Assembly: GCA_964413425.1 (NCBI GenBank)
Contig: CAYPST010000137.1
Coordinates: 1 to 9,607 of the forward strand
Length of the DNA: 9,607 nt
Source of the DNA: DATFLS01 sp964413425
Lineage (GTDB): Bacteria > Fidelibacterota > JAANXI01
Direction of reading: 5' to 3'
Part shown: positions 8,707-9,607 of the stretch, in pieces
Layout of the letters: each line of letters begins with the position of its first letter
How positions within the stretch are numbered: the stretch's first letter is position 1
Notes under the pieces: model-generated
What the model was told of the DNA's origin: nothing
The model's database searches: none
Seen by the model: only the letters and a program-made list of their open reading frames with translations
Made by a program: the position numbers and the translations under genes

Positions 8707-8912
8707 TGTGTGAAAACGCATTGTCAAATACAAAACTGTCATCCTGAGCGGAGCGAAGGATCCCCTGGGATGATGCTTCTACCTAACTCAATCGCTTGCA
8801 TAACAAGGGATAGCGGAAAAAGGAGGAGATCCTTTCCCGGCAAGCCGGGATCCCATACACCGGGACTCCGCTCAGGATGACAGTTCTCTACTTGATTCTT
8901 TGCTTTCACACA
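8707..8912. repeat. Inverted-repeat (MITE/REP-like) intergenic element
   Basis: Two 47-base arms, 8707-8753 and 8866-8912, are inverted copies. Their inner 20 bases are identical (8734-8753 and 8866-8885, core CTGTCATCCTGAGCGGAG), and their outer ends both begin TGTGTGAAA. Between the arms lie two smaller hairpins: ATCCC-CT-GGGAT at 8760-8771 and TCCCGGC-AA-GCCGGGA at 8835-8850. No transposase is encoded. From memory, the core motif ending in GAAGGATC recurs between genes in many unrelated bacterial genomes and often produces spurious predicted proteins. Whether it moves, or acts at the RNA level, is unknown. Confidence 0.75.
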
Positions 8913-9334
8913 CACCCTCAATGGTACGTCTTTACTCAATCCGATTGCAATCGTCAACATGCAGGGTACTATTACGCTCTCCATCTTCCACACAGACCTT
9001 CCATTGTCACTGACCCTGAGCTGATTTAATAGTCACCTTCTTTTTTATGATGAACACGGAGTACGCAGTTGTGTGCATCTCAATTTTCATGATCGAGGAG
9101 AAATTTTCGAAGAATTGTGCAAATGGTTTGGAACATTTCCTTGCTGTTTCGATAAGAAGATATGGCTTTTTGATAACACAGAGAGTAGATTCGAAGCGGT
9201 CCAAAACCATAGTTCAAGAGGTGAAAAAACCCTTTGGGATCGATACAAGAATTTGTTATGCTTATACCGCTTTGTGACAGATGAGCTTATTTTCAACAAT
9301 CCCTCATCGGAGAAAAAAGTTTATAAAAGGGGGG
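8913..9334. other. Gene-free AT-rich spacer before the rRNA promoter
   Basis: I see no supportable gene here. Several overlapping short open frames on both strands (roughly 9007-9378) lack good ribosome binding sites and recognisable protein patterns, and the longest + strand one runs through the rRNA promoter. The last 25 bases (AAAAAAGTTTATAAAA at 9312-9327) are A/T-rich directly ahead of the -35 box and could serve as an UP-like element. The short stretch 8635-8706, between the terminator and the repeat, also holds nothing I recognise. Confidence 0.6.
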
Positions 9335-9363
9335 TTGACAGAAGAGGTATTTGGGCTTATATT
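9335..9363 (+). promoter_or_regulatory. Probable rRNA operon promoter
   Basis: TTGACA at 9335-9340 is a perfect sigma70-type -35 box. A 17-base spacer leads to TATATT at 9358-9363, one mismatch from TATAAT. Transcription should start near 9370, giving a leader of about 180 bases before mature 16S rRNA. The downstream TATATTTA also resembles the TAnnTTTG -7 box of Bacteroidetes with one mismatch, so either style of recognition is possible. An A/T-rich run just upstream fits the pattern of strong rRNA promoters. Confidence 0.8.
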
Positions 9364-9396
9364 TACTGTGCTATTTGAGAAGTGAATTGAGTGCCG

Positions 9397-9427
9397 ACCC
9401 TCTCTGATCGGACATATCAGAGGGGGT
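9397..9427 (+). other. rRNA leader hairpin upstream of boxA (boxB-like position)
   Basis: ACCCTCTCTGAT pairs with ATCAGAGGGGGT to make about 12 pairs with one G-U, closing the seven-base loop CGGACAT. It begins about 27 bases after the predicted transcription start and ends 11 bases before the boxA-like sequence. This is the place boxB takes in bacterial rrn leaders. It is followed only by TT then G, too few T residues for a good terminator, so a structural or antitermination role is more likely. Confidence 0.6.
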
Positions 9428-9437
9428 TTGTTCACTC

Positions 9438-9449
9438 CGCTCTTTGACA
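9438..9449 (+). promoter_or_regulatory. boxA-like rRNA antitermination site
   Basis: CGCTCTTTGACA matches the E. coli rrn leader boxA TGCTCTTTAACA at 10 of 12 positions and lies in the expected place, between the promoter and 16S rRNA. In E. coli boxA RNA binds NusB-S10 and helps polymerase pass through rRNA genes without Rho termination. The role here follows from sequence match and position. Confidence 0.75.
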
Positions 9450-9480
9450 TTGTGAGTATGTGCGACCTGACGAAATACGA

Positions 9481-9514
9481 GTTGCAGCCTGAGATTTGTA
9501 TTTCAGGATGCGAT
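9481..9514 (+). other. Second hairpin in the 16S leader
   Basis: CCTGAGAT (9488-9495) pairs with ATTTCAGG (9500-9507) around a TTGT loop. Beyond one G-A mismatch the stem continues with GTTGCA against TGCGAT, giving about 14 pairs in all with some G-U. It lies 36 bases before the mature 16S 5' end and could be part of the precursor fold that RNases process. The main processing stem needs the 3' flank of 16S, which is outside the window. Confidence 0.45.
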
Positions 9515-9549
9515 TGACGAAAGGTATTCAGCTAGGATTTACTTTTTTT

Positions 9550-9607
<58 letters not shown>

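Noticed and set aside
8739..8993. 84-residue minus-strand open frame
   Set aside because: It is the translation of the inverted repeat (peptides such as HPERSPGVWDPG and GDPSLRSG come from the repeat core) and has no ribosome binding site or family match.
9047..9378. Overlapping short open frames of 76 and 101 residues on + and 67-70 residues on -
   Set aside because: They overlap each other on both strands in AT-rich DNA, lack credible ribosome binding sites and recognisable motifs, and the longest runs through the rRNA promoter.
9397..9431. Leader hairpin as an intrinsic terminator or attenuator
   Set aside because: The stem is followed by only two or three T residues before G, and it lies directly upstream of boxA in an rRNA leader, so a boxB-like role fits better.

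Overview
The window fits a Gram-negative bacterium of the Fibrobacteres-Chlorobi-Bacteroidetes (FCB) superphylum, probably outside classical Bacteroidetes (for example Calditrichota, KSB1 or Neomarinimicrobiota-like lineages). The reasons are a TonB-dependent receptor with an N-terminal carboxypeptidase-regulatory-like domain, a large secreted protein ending in a type IX secretion (T9SS) type A-like sorting domain, a PorV/PorQ-family outer-membrane protein, good Shine-Dalgarno sites, and a 16S rRNA 5' end reading GCTGGCGGCGTGCC rather than the GCTAGCGGC I recall for typical Bacteroidetes. The phylum call is inference from memory of these families; only about 58 bases of 16S are present.

Layout. 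Positions 2-8564 hold four genes on the + strand: the 3' part of a DUF4397-like protein (2-985), a TonB-dependent receptor (1013-4027), a 1,123-residue secreted protein with a T9SS-like tail (4090-7461), and a PorV-like barrel protein (7524-8564). Gaps are 27, 62 and 62 bases, each with a clear ribosome binding site and no evident terminator, and a strong intrinsic terminator follows at 8600-8634. They read as one transcription unit whose promoter lies upstream of the window. Positions 8635-9334 carry no credible gene. They contain an inverted-repeat, MITE/REP-like element (8707-8912) and then AT-rich DNA. At 9335-9363 there is a near-consensus promoter, followed by a leader with two hairpins and a boxA-like antitermination site (9438-9449), and the 16S rRNA gene starts at about 9550 and runs off the end.

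How the genes may work together. All four products are predicted to be exported. The receptor would sit in the outer membrane with a periplasmic regulatory domain and plug. The large Asp-rich protein would be exported across the inner membrane by Sec and across the outer membrane by T9SS, and the PorV-like protein is of the family that hands T9SS cargo to the cell-surface attachment machinery. The DUF4397-like protein is probably an extracytoplasmic accessory protein. No SusD-type lipoprotein follows the receptor, so the large T9SS-tailed protein occupies the place of a surface partner. That partnership is a hypothesis from gene order. I saw no tRNA, CRISPR array, transposase or phage gene, and no clearly new system beyond this surface module.
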